Shown: positions 25,001-34,544 of the stretch, one piece after another | Layout: each line of letters starts with the position of its first letter | Numbering within the stretch: position 1 is the stretch's first letter | Source of the DNA: a virus | IMG/VR virus record: IMGVR_UViG_3300008114_002492 | Coordinates: 1-41,620 of that record | Reading direction: 5' to 3' (one strand) | Length of the DNA stretch: 41,620 nt | Notes under the pieces: model-generated | Seen by the model: the letters and a program-made list of their open reading frames with translations, nothing else | What the model was told of the DNA's origin: nothing | Database searches by the model: none | Made by a program: the position numbers and the translations under genes

Positions 25001-26824
25001 TCAATCTAATAGTTTTCCTAATTGTTCTTCAATAAGTCCTAATGAACGTTTTCCTCGTTCTAAATCAACCTCATCAACACCATACAAATTATCACGCTCT
25101 AAAATGATGTTCATATTCTTTTTAACTGATTCGGGTGTAACCGCAGTTTCACCTCCTGCCGGTGGTACTTCACCTCCTGCTGGTGGTTCTCCACCTAAGT
25201 CAGCACCAAATCCACCCATATCACCTCCTTCTGCAGGTGGTGTTTCTGTGGTTCCTGTTGGTGCTCCATTATTACCATACAACTTGTCAACATTGTCAAA
25301 CAATCCTGTTCTTGTTATTACGTTAGGTGTATTAGCAATTTCAGTAGCAACTGCTTTCTCAACTCTTTGTTGTTGTAAGTCAAGTTTAATATCCTCATCA
25401 GAGAATCCAAGAATATGTTTCTTAGCCCAAGTTTGAGATGTTGGAGCAATACCTTCAATAGGTGCAACAGCGTCTTTGTATAACAACATTTTTTCTTTCC
25501 AAACATCTATTGTTAACAAGTCCGCTTGTTTAGATGGGTTAGTCAAACTTAATTGGAATGAATTTAATTCATCTTCAAATCCTAATAAGAATAGGTGAAT
25601 GATTGCAATTTTGTTAAGTTCGGCAACCATAGATTTTTGAATTCTATTGATTGTACGAGCAAAACGAATATCCTGTAATGATAAGTTTCTACCATCACCA
25701 ACAACTTCTTCAAAACCTAAGAACGCTTTTGGTATTCTTAATGCTGTTAAAAGTTTCTTTTGGATGTATTCAATATCGGCAATTTCTGATAAGTTTGTAG
25801 CCCCTGGTAAAGTTTCAATTGGGTTTGGAGCTGCCGGGTCTCTTACAGGTATAAAGAAATCTTGGTCAACAGCCATTTGGTTAAACCTCATATCTACGTT
25901 TCCTGTTTGTGGGTCAGTGATTTGGTCTTTCTTAAATTGTTGTGCAAATCTTTGTACGTATGGTTGAATATCAGCATCATCCATGTTACCAACAAACACT
26001 TTAAATACACGTCTTTCAGGTGCTCTTGATGTTCTATAAACCAACATCGCATCTTCAGCAAGAATTAATTGTTTCCAAATACGTCTTGCTTTTTCTAACA
26101 TTGCGGTACCATAAGGAAGTTTTCTGTCATCACCCAATAATCTAAAGTGAGCCATTTCCCATGTGTTAAATTCCAAATTTTTGTTCTTCCAAGTAAATGT
26201 TAAACTTTTAGCATCACTATTAGAAGCTACCGCACCACCCATACCAGATGTTGCTCTACCTTTCATACCAACTTCAATACGTTCAATTTCAATGTTTGGT
26301 AGTTGTAAACAACCAACTATACCTTTTTCAGGGTCCAACTTTAAGAAAACAAAGTTATCACCATATTTTGCGGTGTTACGTGTCCACATTGGTAAGTTTG
26401 TATTAATATCCAATGCGTTATTAAATAAATCTCCTAATACAGCCTTAATTCTTGGTGAATCAGAGTATATTTGTAACATGTATCCATTTTCATCAACCGT
26501 TGTAGATTCTTCGGCATATGTATCCAAAGCCGCAGAAATTTCAGGAGTATACTCCATTGACTCATAATCGTAGTATGATGCCAATCTTGTTGGTTGATAA
26601 TAAATTGCTTGAGAATATAAATTATTTTCAATTTTAGCCCATTGACTTGAAATATAATAAGTTTGACGAGCTTGTAATTTTTCTTTTTCGTATTCGGCTT
26701 TATCCGTAGTTCTTAATAATTCTTTCTTATCAAACTTATAAGTGGGAATATCTTGACCCAAAAGGGAATTTGGTCCAAGTTGTTGGGACAATCTTTGCCA
26801 TATCGTCAGGTTCTTTTCTTCCAT
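25001..26824 (-). CDS. gp20: portal protein, gp20-like
   Basis: A 607-residue portal protein. Typical features are the start TIWQRLSQQLGPNS, the YDYESMEYTPEISAALDTYA stretch (84-103) and TRNTAKYGDNFVFLKLD (147-163), which follow the T4 gp20 pattern (YRxMxxxPEIxxALDxxxxE, then KYGDxF). The dodecameric portal sits at one capsid vertex, starts head assembly and is the DNA channel. Residues 515-570 are Gly/Pro/Ala-rich and probably flexible, an addition compared with T4 gp20 (524 residues). It lies between terminase and core genes, as in T4. Confidence 0.87.
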   Translation of the reverse strand: MEEKNLTIWQRLSQQLGPNSLLGQDIPTYKFDKKELLRTTDKAEYEKEKLQARQTYYISSQWAKIENNLYSQAIYYQPTRLASYYDYESMEYTPEISAALDTYAEESTTVDENGYMLQIYSDSPRIKAVLGDLFNNALDINTNLPMWTRNTAKYGDNFVFLKLDPEKGIVGCLQLPNIEIERIEVGMKGRATSGMGGAVASNSDAKSLTFTWKNKNLEFNTWEMAHFRLLGDDRKLPYGTAMLEKARRIWKQLILAEDAMLVYRTSRAPERRVFKVFVGNMDDADIQPYVQRFAQQFKKDQITDPQTGNVDMRFNQMAVDQDFFIPVRDPAAPNPIETLPGATNLSEIADIEYIQKKLLTALRIPKAFLGFEEVVGDGRNLSLQDIRFARTINRIQKSMVAELNKIAIIHLFLLGFEDELNSFQLSLTNPSKQADLLTIDVWKEKMLLYKDAVAPIEGIAPTSQTWAKKHILGFSDEDIKLDLQQQRVEKAVATEIANTPNVITRTGLFDNVDKLYGNNGAPTGTTETPPAEGGDMGGFGADLGGEPPAGGEVPPAGGETAVTPESVKKNMNIILERDNLYGVDEVDLERGKRSLGLIEEQLGKLLD

Positions 26825-26854
26825 AGTTAAAATTTAAATCAATACTAATATATA

Positions 26855-28624
26855 TCAACGCTTCATTCCGCCGAATAACCATAAATAGTCTTGATAATCC
26901 TTTTGTGTTGGTTGATTCTGATATGCAATGTTTGACTTATGATTTGTATTTGGCATTGCAGGATTAAAGTATTGTTCTTTTGGTGGGTCATAAGAAGTAA
27001 CCTGCCAAGACTCCAACATAGTTTTTGCTTGTTCTGTAACCTTAGTAAGTTGTGAAAATGATGAATCTGACACATATACAGCCATAGCCAAAGACATGAT
27101 TAAATCATCATGTTGTCCTTTCATGTGGTCAGGTCTTCCATTAATATAAACAAACGTATTCATTTCATTCAACAATCTTGATGAATGAACTTTTAATCCG
27201 TGTCTTAAACTTTCTTCAAGAGCGGCAATAATTTGAACCCTTTTGTTGTTAAAGTTAATACCAGGTATTTTATCAGCAGCCTTTGGGTCAAATTTCCATC
27301 TGTTACCAAAATCAACACCATCAACATATAAATCTTTATATCCTAATTCTTGGAGTTTTCTTGCGGTTGCAACCCCCATACCACCCGTGATATCAATTAC
27401 TATAAAACAGTTGTACATATTACCCCATTTGTAAGCAATTTCCGCCAATACATCAGGAGGAAGTTTTCCAACATATTCGGCAACTTGTTCCCTTTCATCA
27501 AAATCATAAATTTGGAATGTTGAGTAATCTTCTGAGTCTCCACGAGATACGTCAACACCCATAATATATCTATGATTAAGTTCAGGTTCTTTCCAAATCC
27601 AAAGTCCACCACCCATCATTTTATTCATGGGTTCTTTAATCATATTATCTGTAATATTTTTAATTAAATTAGCATCAAATACGTTATCACCCGAACCCAA
27701 GAAATTACATTCTAATTCCTGAGAAACTTTACGTTTATCGTATTTAAGTTTCTTTACCATCGCCTCAAACCAAGATGAACATGGTTTGTATCCCAATTCA
27801 AAATAAGCCTTTAACTCATCATAGTTTCTTTCGTAAGGGTCACGACCTGAAAAATCAATAATCCTATCTGAAGTATATTCTTCACGGTTTAATAAAAAAT
27901 GAATAATCTCATCTGTCTTAACCAAATACAAATCTTTAGTATAACGAGGGTCACGATACCAAAACATTTCGGTAATCTTGAAATCATTCATTCCACGATT
28001 GGCTTGTTCGTAAATTTCATAGTAAATTGGGTCGTATCCGTTTGGTGTTGATACAACAACAACTTTACCACCCGTAGACAACGAAGCCATACAAGCCGCC
28101 CAGAAATCACCATCTGCTTCAATATACGCAGCTTCGTCAAATATCAACATAGTTGGGGTATAACCACGAAGTGCATCTTTAGATGTTGCAACCGCTTTGA
28201 CTTCACAACCATTAGATAATTTAAAGTGTCTTGCGGCGTTTTTATCAGGTGAAAAACTTACACCAACCCACGAAGGCCATTGTTCTGTGAATCCACGGAT
28301 TTTGTTTGCCATTTCCACGGCAGTATCCAATTTGTTTGCAATAATCAAAACCTTTTCAGGTCTTTGTTTTGATGCAAATACAAGTCTTTTACTTGCCCAA
28401 GCGGCAGTTACCGTAGACACACCTGCCTGACGGTATTTTAATGCAATGTTTTCGTTGAAGTTTTCATAATCCTCAACCAAATTAACTTGGTCAGGAAATA
28501 ACTCTAATGGGACGTATCTTGACTGAGTGTTATCATAAGTCTGAAGATACGTCTTAAGAGCGTATGGTGTGTTTTTAATACACCTTGAATATTCTAATAG
28601 TAATTGTTCTCTGGTTAAACCCAT
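26855..28624 (-). CDS. gp17: terminase large subunit, gp17-like
   Basis: A 589-residue packaging motor. The ATPase has the KYRQAGVST Walker A variant (63-71; the lysine precedes the loop, as in many terminases with RQxGxST), Walker B with catalytic Glu in LIFDEAAYIE (160-169), and the coupling motif STPNG (192-196). The RNase-H-like nuclease starts with GVDVSRGDSEDYST (356-369, Asp358), continues with VIDITGGMGVAT and ends with the HDDLIMSLAMAVY acidic motif near 520. It powers headful packaging into the portal. The gene is 30 bp before portal and 14 bp after its upstream neighbour. Confidence 0.93.
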   Translation of the reverse strand: MGLTREQLLLEYSRCIKNTPYALKTYLQTYDNTQSRYVPLELFPDQVNLVEDYENFNENIALKYRQAGVSTVTAAWASKRLVFASKQRPEKVLIIANKLDTAVEMANKIRGFTEQWPSWVGVSFSPDKNAARHFKLSNGCEVKAVATSKDALRGYTPTMLIFDEAAYIEADGDFWAACMASLSTGGKVVVVSTPNGYDPIYYEIYEQANRGMNDFKITEMFWYRDPRYTKDLYLVKTDEIIHFLLNREEYTSDRIIDFSGRDPYERNYDELKAYFELGYKPCSSWFEAMVKKLKYDKRKVSQELECNFLGSGDNVFDANLIKNITDNMIKEPMNKMMGGGLWIWKEPELNHRYIMGVDVSRGDSEDYSTFQIYDFDEREQVAEYVGKLPPDVLAEIAYKWGNMYNCFIVIDITGGMGVATARKLQELGYKDLYVDGVDFGNRWKFDPKAADKIPGINFNNKRVQIIAALEESLRHGLKVHSSRLLNEMNTFVYINGRPDHMKGQHDDLIMSLAMAVYVSDSSFSQLTKVTEQAKTMLESWQVTSYDPPKEQYFNPAMPNTNHKSNIAYQNQPTQKDYQDYLWLFGGMKR

Positions 28625-28638
28625 ATAAAAGGTTAGTG

Positions 28639-29934
28639 TTAGGACCTGTCAATACCTAAACTACCTAAGAAATCATCTAAATCACTCAAATCATCATCGT
28701 CAGGACCCATAGTGTCACCATCTTCATCAGTATCATAGTCTTCGTCATCATCACTATGTTCCTCATTCAAATGTTCCACAATTTCCTTAACCATTCTGTC
28801 TAAGATTGATGTTGCTTTTGCATCACCCCTTAAAATCATTTTCGCTAATTTGAAAAATTCATCAGCAGATAATGCTGAAAATCTTGCAAAAAGGTAGTTT
28901 TGTATGAATTTTTTATCTTCATCAAATAACTGTTCAGGATATGCTGCCAAGAATTTTTCCCATAATATTGGACCGATTCTTAAATCCCAAATTTCACTTG
29001 ATAAGCTGTCAGTTGATGCCATGACCATTTCGGCTTGTTTTGGGTCATCAGGAAGACCTTGTGTTCCCAAGATTTCCATAGTACCTTTAATTAATTCGTG
29101 AATTAATATAGGGAAAAATACACCCGTCGCTTTAACTGTTGGGGGGTCAGTTTGAATATCAACCTCTTCCTTACCACCAACACCACCTTGACTCATCATC
29201 ATGTCCATCATCTCATCAGGTAATACCCAATACAATAAATCATTTACAGACATAACAACACCGTACAAATTCAATAAGTCGGGGTCAACTCTATCTAATT
29301 CATCTCTAACTAATTCAAACATGTAATGTCCTTTTTTAGACGAACCTTGAATTAATGCATTAATAAATCTTCTTTTCGCCTTTTCAATATCAAATCTTTC
29401 AAATGCTGAAATAAAATCTTCAAGGTCTTCTTCTTTTTCTTGGAAATTCTGTTCAACTTCCTCGTCTTCAGGTTCTTCACCTTGTTTTTGAAAACCAGTC
29501 ATATCAATTTGTCCTGGCATTACAAGTTCTGCAACATAATTAATTTGGTCAGGTCTTACACCCATTTCTTTTCTAACCAAATCAATTGCCAAATTTTCAA
29601 GATATTCTTTATGAGCCATTTGTTTTTGTAACAATTGCATGGCCATACTCATCATAGTTCTTTGTAATTGTTGTAAAGGATTTCCTCTTGAAATATCAGC
29701 ACCTGCATTTGGAACATAACGTCTAACTTTAGCAACAACATCTTTAAATCTTTTAGACGCTACTAACTCTTCAAACGTTTCAGGTATATTACCTTGTTCT
29801 ATATTTGGAAATGCAGGATTCGCAGATAACGGAGTTCCTCTTGAAAGAATTGTTCTTTCAATATCAGGTGACATTCTTTCAGGGGTATCTCCATAATCAA
29901 TTGGAGCCTCTCTAACAATTATTTTCTTTTTCAT
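28639..29934 (-). CDS. hypothetical protein in packaging operon
   Basis: A 431-residue protein I cannot assign. It begins with a Pro-rich disordered segment (1-55), is helical through 56-150 with a Met/Gln-rich stretch (LQRTMMSMAMQLLQKQMAHK), has an acidic linker at 150-175 (EEPEDEEVEQNFQEKEEDLE), a helical central domain, and ends in a very acidic tail (390-431). It is directly upstream of the terminase in the same transcript; its start overlaps the upstream stop (TAATG). A small-terminase or head-completion function fits the place but there is no sequence evidence for it. Confidence 0.5.
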   Translation of the reverse strand: MKKKIIVREAPIDYGDTPERMSPDIERTILSRGTPLSANPAFPNIEQGNIPETFEELVASKRFKDVVAKVRRYVPNAGADISRGNPLQQLQRTMMSMAMQLLQKQMAHKEYLENLAIDLVRKEMGVRPDQINYVAELVMPGQIDMTGFQKQGEEPEDEEVEQNFQEKEEDLEDFISAFERFDIEKAKRRFINALIQGSSKKGHYMFELVRDELDRVDPDLLNLYGVVMSVNDLLYWVLPDEMMDMMMSQGGVGGKEEVDIQTDPPTVKATGVFFPILIHELIKGTMEILGTQGLPDDPKQAEMVMASTDSLSSEIWDLRIGPILWEKFLAAYPEQLFDEDKKFIQNYLFARFSALSADEFFKLAKMILRGDAKATSILDRMVKEIVEHLNEEHSDDDEDYDTDEDGDTMGPDDDDLSDLDDFLGSLGIDRS

Positions 29935-30932
29935 TATTGGTTTTTAAAATCAATTTTTAATTGGTCAAATTCTAAATAATCAGGAATCTTAACAGTACCC
30001 ATTTTTGGAGCTTCTGTAGATGCTTTTGGTTTTGGTTGGTGCTTTGGATTTTTGAACGGGTCAGAAGTTTTAGGTTTTTCTTTAGTACCTGGTTTAACTA
30101 CTGGAGGTGCTGTTTTAGTACCTTGCTCATCAATTTTTTCTGCTTTTGGTTTTGGTTGGTGTTTTGGATTTTTAAAAGGGTCCATTTTACCAGGTTTTTC
30201 TTTTTCTTTAGTACCAGGTTTTACTCTTGTCGGTGCTGTTTTTGTACCTTGCTCCATAGTTTCTTTTTTAGAAACATATGTATTTTTATTTGATTTGTCC
30301 ATTTTTGTTTCATCAACAAAACCAATCATACTATTTTTAAATGGACGAGTAATAATACCTTGTTCACTTAAAGTGTTTATTAATTCACTTTTAGTCATTT
30401 TTGGTGAAATATGTTTTTCAACCATTTTAGCCAAAGCGGCTTCCATTATAGGTAAATAAGGATTTTTTCCTTCTTTTAATTGTTTTTTAATTTCTCTTAC
30501 ACATCTTTCCCACTTTCTTGATTTTTTTGGACCAACTTGTGAATGACAAATAGCGAAAGCTTTTGAACTGTTTTTTTCTTCCATCATACCCATACCATCA
30601 TTTCCACCACCAAATCCATCATCACTAGATGGACCATCATCATTTCCTACACTATTGCCAGCGTAAGGGTCAAAACCACTTTCTTTTTCAGCGGAATCGT
30701 CTAAATCGGCATCTTCACCCATTTCTGTCATAGTCACATTAATCCCTTTATCATTTAAATCTTTTGCGATTTGCGATGCATTTGGGTTTTTACTACTGAC
30801 CATAGTTGTTGCCTTTACTTGTTCACCAACCATCATTTTATGTAGTTGATTAATTTGACCTTCATTCATTGTTGATAACAATTTATGGCTCAGTCCACGT
30901 TCCATTAGTTGTTTAATTTTATTATTTTTCAT
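29934..30932 (-). CDS. hypothetical protein with Lys/Pro tandem repeat, possible core protein
   Basis: A 332-residue protein. Residues 1-40 are basic and amphipathic (NKIKQLMERGLSHKLLSTMN) with MNE before Gly, followed by a Gly/Asp-rich linker (70-115). Residues 120-185 hold a folded segment starting KAFAICHSQVGPKKSRKWER, then CVREIKKQLKEGKN. Two copies of a Lys/Pro-rich unit follow (about 225-300: GTKTAPTRVKPGTKEKEKPG type, each ending DPFKNPKHQPKPKA). The ATG at 30930-30932 is preferred; a TTG at 30950 would add six residues. No family known. The gene overlaps both neighbours. Confidence 0.5.
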   Translation of the reverse strand: MKNNKIKQLMERGLSHKLLSTMNEGQINQLHKMMVGEQVKATTMVSSKNPNASQIAKDLNDKGINVTMTEMGEDADLDDSAEKESGFDPYAGNSVGNDDGPSSDDGFGGGNDGMGMMEEKNSSKAFAICHSQVGPKKSRKWERCVREIKKQLKEGKNPYLPIMEAALAKMVEKHISPKMTKSELINTLSEQGIITRPFKNSMIGFVDETKMDKSNKNTYVSKKETMEQGTKTAPTRVKPGTKEKEKPGKMDPFKNPKHQPKPKAEKIDEQGTKTAPPVVKPGTKEKPKTSDPFKNPKHQPKPKASTEAPKMGTVKIPDYLEFDQLKIDFKNQ

Positions 30933-31320
30933 ATACAACGTCTTTTTCAATTTCTAAAATGATGTCTCTTTCGTACAATTTATCTTTTACTTTCTGTTCT
31001 GAATCTCCGAAACGAAAAACAAGACGAGTCTCATTTTCACAACTTTCATCTTTCTCCCAGGCTAACGCAATTACATCTTCCATTGCGTCTGTGACTCCCA
31101 TAAAATCAGAGTCCTGTATAAGTTCAAGTTGGACCACCGTATTTTTCAGTAGTCCAACTTTATTTATATATTTTAATTCAGGTGGTTGTGGGTAACCATG
31201 TGCTGGTCTTGAATCCCAATTCTCACCCCAAACGTCTAATTCATCACTAAAGATAAACTCATACATGTTATCTCCTCTATAATTTGGACCAAGTCCATTA
31301 ATATAGATTAAATGACTCAT
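30922..31320 (-). CDS. hypothetical protein
   Basis: A 132-residue protein that I recognise only as a type seen in Bacteroidetes phages: MYEFIFSDELDVWGENWDSR (residues 19-38) followed by PAHGYPQPPELKYI. The middle (55-85) has strands and an acidic helix, consistent with a small compact protein. No catalytic motif is visible. It sits between the acidic 494-residue gene and the Lys/Pro-repeat gene, overlapping both by a few bases, so it belongs to the same late operon. Confidence 0.55.
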   Translation of the reverse strand: MSHLIYINGLGPNYRGDNMYEFIFSDELDVWGENWDSRPAHGYPQPPELKYINKVGLLKNTVVQLELIQDSDFMGVTDAMEDVIALAWEKDESCENETRLVFRFGDSEQKVKDKLYERDIILEIEKDVVYEK

Positions 31321-32801
31321 AAAACTTCACCTTTTGGTGTTACTCTAATTTGTTCTCCGTTGTGTTCAAATACTAAATTACTTTTGTTTGTTTTCCCAAC
31401 GAATTTAAAATTATTATTTTCTTTCAAGATAAATTCAGAAGCCAATTCTTGTTCGTAACTTTCTGACAATTTTTTAACTTGACTCATTATGTTTGTTTTT
31501 TGTTCTTTTGATTCAACAAGTTTTTTACTCTTTGTTTTTTGTTCATTTTCATTTACAACAAAATACGAAGATAAAACTTTATCAACTTTAGATTCACTGA
31601 AAATTTCGTCCATTATTGAAGAAATTTTTGAGTGTACCTTATCTTCTTCAGACATTTCACTACTCATTCTTTTAGTTCTAACTTTCATTGGACCGAATTT
31701 TTCTTTGTATGCGTTGAACATTCTTTCACCCTCAGGTCCTTTTTGAAACATCGCATTATTACTATGTTTTTTCATCATTGGTTCAAATTCATCAAACTCT
31801 TCTTCATCAAAATCAAAGTCAAAATCACCTGTATATGGTCTATCATTTTCATCGTACCATTCGTCATTCTTAAATGAACCATACATACCTTCTCCCATTT
31901 CACCATCCATTTCAACATCGGTATCCATATCTAAATCCATTTCATCATCACCCGCATCTGCATCCATATCATAATCACCACCTTCAGAACCCATGTCATC
32001 CATTTCATAATCAGCCTCAACATCTTCAAATTTGTTCATAACATCTTCTTTGTCTTCCTCATCAAGTTTGGTTAAATCCAATGCTGACAAAATTGAATTG
32101 ATAACATACTTAATATCTTCAGATGTCATACCAATAGAATCGTTCATTAATCTGATTTTTTGTCCTAACTTACCTGTAAGTTTTTGAACAACTCTAAATG
32201 TAACTTCTTCGTCAGGTTCTGATGTTTCAGAATCCATGTCCATTTCCATATCACCATCAGGTGTATCTAATTCCATGTCCATATCCATTTCTTCACCACC
32301 TTCAGGTGCGTCAAGTCCTGCGTCATCCAAAGGAGCATCCATAGAACCTTCTTCAGGTGCTGGAGCTGGCGGTGGAAGTTCTGCAACTGGTTCAGGAGCA
32401 GGTGCCGGAGCCGGGGCTTTAGGAGTTTTTAATGTAAACTTTTTTTGTTCACCGATGTTATACATAGACACCTCTTCTTCATTTTCAGTAAGTCTATTAA
32501 CTTCACCAGCCATTAAGTTTAATCTTTTTAATGCTTGAGAATATGAACCATAGTATTTTCTATTTTTCATAGGCTCAATGTATTCCAAAGATTCATTAAC
32601 CATTTTCTTAATGATATAACCTTGTTTTTCTTTTACGATTTCATAGTTAGTACCATCAGCTAATTGTTTAGCAAATTCCACTCTTGAAGTTTCATTGATT
32701 CTTGAAGGAATATTTTCTTGATATCTAGCGATTTCAAGGATTCTTTTGATTTTTTCATCTCCTTGTAATTTTTCGCTTCCGATAGGTTTTAAGTCAGCCA
32801 T
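31317..32801 (-). CDS. acidic Asp/Met-repeat protein, probable prohead core component
   Basis: A 494-residue very acidic protein. Residues 1-115 are helical and charged; 125-150 is an Ala/Pro hinge (KAPAPAPAPEPVAELPPPAP); 150-200 and 255-310 are Asp/Glu/Met tracts (MDMDMELDTPDGDMEMDMDS) like those of the scaffold at 20841; between them is a helical domain (VTFRVVQKLTGKLGQKIRLM). The C-terminus (460-494) is a small beta-rich end. Several (I/L)-x-E triplets occur, for example RINE near 38. The shared composition with the scaffold suggests a second head-core protein, but there is no direct proof. Confidence 0.55.
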   Translation of the reverse strand: MADLKPIGSEKLQGDEKIKRILEIARYQENIPSRINETSRVEFAKQLADGTNYEIVKEKQGYIIKKMVNESLEYIEPMKNRKYYGSYSQALKRLNLMAGEVNRLTENEEEVSMYNIGEQKKFTLKTPKAPAPAPAPEPVAELPPPAPAPEEGSMDAPLDDAGLDAPEGGEEMDMDMELDTPDGDMEMDMDSETSEPDEEVTFRVVQKLTGKLGQKIRLMNDSIGMTSEDIKYVINSILSALDLTKLDEEDKEDVMNKFEDVEADYEMDDMGSEGGDYDMDADAGDDEMDLDMDTDVEMDGEMGEGMYGSFKNDEWYDENDRPYTGDFDFDFDEEEFDEFEPMMKKHSNNAMFQKGPEGERMFNAYKEKFGPMKVRTKRMSSEMSEEDKVHSKISSIMDEIFSESKVDKVLSSYFVVNENEQKTKSKKLVESKEQKTNIMSQVKKLSESYEQELASEFILKENNNFKFVGKTNKSNLVFEHNGEQIRVTPKGEVL

Positions 32802-32824
32802 TTTTATATTTTTTGTTTTTTAGT

Positions 32825-33724
32825 TTAAGAGTTTAGTCCATTAAATCCACCAAGGGCAACTGAGTCTACTTGAACTACAGACCTTCCTTGTGCGTTTGAA
32901 TATATTGCGTGTGGTAATGCTTGTGTATATGTGTTACCTGAACATGTAATACAATCTTCATATACTATAGTTCCACTTTGTGTATTTGTTGTTCCACCTG
33001 TTAACGCAAAACCACTAGGTGTGATTGTTGGTGTTATACTTGGTGTTGGTGTTATTGTTGATGTAACCGTAGGGGTTACAGTTCTTGTTGGGGTAATACT
33101 TGGTGTTGGAGTAACAGTTGGTGTTCTTGTTAATGTTGGTGTTACTGTTGGTGTAGCACTTGGTGATATAGTAATACTTGGGGTAATACTTGGGGTAATA
33201 CTTGGTGTTGGTGTTAACGTTCTAGTTGGTGTTAACGTTGGAGTAATACTTGGAGTAATACTTGGTGTTGGTGTTAACGTTCTAGTTGGAGTGACAGTTG
33301 GAGTAACAGTTCTAGTTGGAGTAACAGTTGGTGTTCTTGTTACTGTTGGTGTTATAGTTGATGTTGGAGTAACAGTTGGTGTTCTCGTTACTGTTGGTGT
33401 TACCGTACTTGTTGGTGTAGGAGTTGGTGTTACAGGTGTTCTTGTAGGAGTTGGTGTTACGGTCTGTGTTGGAGTTGGCGTTGGTGTAGGATTTGCCGAT
33501 AAACAAGTTGCACAATCATTATAATCAACAGATTGTGTTAAAACTTTATCAATACCTGTTGCTGGCTCTGCGTTATCTATTATATCATAACATCCTGGTG
33601 TGGATGCTCCTGTGAATGTTAAATAGTAATTACCATTAACTGCAGGTAATGATGCACTATCAAAATCAACGAGTATTGATGCTCCGCCACCACAAGGACC
33701 TATTAAATATGTTACTAATGCCAT
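32825..33724 (-). CDS. second Thr/Pro-repeat virion-type protein
   Basis: A 299-residue protein starting [14 protein letters not shown]. Residues 1-75 are a small domain with four cysteines (paired as CGGG, GCYD, NDCATC), 78-235 are a Thr/Pro/Val/Ser/Arg array ([18 protein letters not shown] and variants), and 236-299 are a C-terminal domain with a CITC pair. So the array is a stalk between two folded ends, unlike the protein at 17873 whose stalk is terminal. The ATG at 33724 follows a TATTTAT box; the longer frame to 33748 crosses that box. A surface fibre or decoration role is likely by analogy. Confidence 0.6.
   Translation of the reverse strand: MALVTYLIGPCGGGASILVDFDSASLPAVNGNYYLTFTGASTPGCYDIIDNAEPATGIDKVLTQSVDYNDCATCLSANPTPTPTPTQTVTPTPTRTPVTPTPTPTSTVTPTVTRTPTVTPTSTITPTVTRTPTVTPTRTVTPTVTPTRTLTPTPSITPSITPTLTPTRTLTPTPSITPSITPSITISPSATPTVTPTLTRTPTVTPTPSITPTRTVTPTVTSTITPTPSITPTITPSGFALTGGTTNTQSGTIVYEDCITCSGNTYTQALPHAIYSNAQGRSVVQVDSVALGGFNGLNS
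33020..33490. repeat. degenerate coding repeats (Thr/Pro stalk)
   Basis: Low-complexity GTTGGTGTT-type DNA made of short 6- to 36-bp blocks, including two near copies of a block that reads GTTAACGTTCTAGTTGGTG on the plus strand. It encodes the Thr/Pro stalk and is a likely site of length variation. Confidence 0.75.
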
Positions 33725-33735
33725 AATTTTACTAT

Positions 33736-33742
33736 ATAAATA
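33736..33742 (-). promoter_or_regulatory. TATTTAT box, candidate late promoter
   Basis: TATTTATATAG on the minus strand, 11 nt before the start at 33724. Confidence 0.45.
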
Positions 33743-33766
33743 TAGCAATAATGGTAAATTGTTAAA

Positions 33767-34519
33767 TTATTCTACGTCAGTATTTTCAACAGATAAATTT
33801 TTATCTATTAATTTGTTTTTAAAATCAAATAATTTTTGAATATAACCATTTCTACGAAGAAATTTAAACACTAAATTTTCGTATGAAAACTCCCCATCTT
33901 TTTCCAAACCCGAACTACGGAATTTCTTTAATCTGTCTTTGAAGGTATCTAAACGTTTAACCGATTTGTCATAATCTTCACCTTCAGCATCTTCAATAAT
34001 ACTATCAATTTGACTCATCATTGAATTTGTTTTTGACAATAACATTTCTTTGTCAATTTTAACATTTTCTTTTTCAGGATTATGAACCCATGTATCAAAC
34101 ATTACTGAATACACACCACTTGAAAAATGTGATTCGTCAATATCTTCAGCGTATAATTCCACATCAAAACCTTTTACGGTAATATTGTGGGTAGTATTAA
34201 ATAAAGTTTTTTTAAGTGTAAATAACTCTTTATACATTTCAACATCTTCAGGGTCAAACTGTGTAAAATCAACGTAAAGGTGTAAATCAATATCAGAAAA
34301 TTTTGACCAATTAAAATTGGCTAGTGAACCAGTAAATCTAACATCATCAACAAATAAATCATCACCCAAGTAATCCATGAATTCCCCGGCAATCATTAAC
34401 AATGCTTTTCTAATTTGTGGTTTTAACTTTGGTTCATCACTTTCAACATCATCCCATATTTCAGGGTTTAATGTTTCTTGTGTTCCAAAAGAAGATAATA
34501 TTTCTGAGTATTTATCCAT
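33767..34519 (-). CDS. nucleotidyltransferase-like protein
   Basis: A 250-residue protein with the pol-beta nucleotidyltransferase signature: TGSLANFNW (63-71) supplies the GS of the motif, SDIDLHLYVDF (75-85) the two metal-binding aspartates Asp76 and Asp78, and GFDVELYAED (117-126) the third acidic residue, Asp119. It could transfer a nucleotide to RNA, protein or a small molecule. The C-terminal half is helical and charged and may bind the substrate. It sits in the late operon with a TATTTAT box 5 nt before the start. The acceptor is unknown. Confidence 0.7.
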   Translation of the reverse strand: MDKYSEILSSFGTQETLNPEIWDDVESDEPKLKPQIRKALLMIAGEFMDYLGDDLFVDDVRFTGSLANFNWSKFSDIDLHLYVDFTQFDPEDVEMYKELFTLKKTLFNTTHNITVKGFDVELYAEDIDESHFSSGVYSVMFDTWVHNPEKENVKIDKEMLLSKTNSMMSQIDSIIEDAEGEDYDKSVKRLDTFKDRLKKFRSSGLEKDGEFSYENLVFKFLRRNGYIQKLFDFKNKLIDKNLSVENTDVE

Positions 34520-34524
34520 CCTAT

Positions 34525-34531
34525 ATAAATA
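34525..34531 (-). promoter_or_regulatory. TATTTAT box, candidate late promoter
   Basis: TATTTATATAGG on the minus strand, box end 5 nt before the nucleotidyltransferase start. Confidence 0.45.
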
Positions 34532-34544
34532 CTCAACTTTTTAT

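Noticed and set aside
26855-28624. Terminase Walker A without the usual lysine position (RQAGVST)
   Set aside because: Variant RQxGxST loops are common in active phage terminases, and Walker B, coupling and nuclease motifs are intact.
32931-33524. Plus-strand Val/Gly-rich open frame
   Set aside because: Antisense shadow of the second Thr/Pro-repeat gene.
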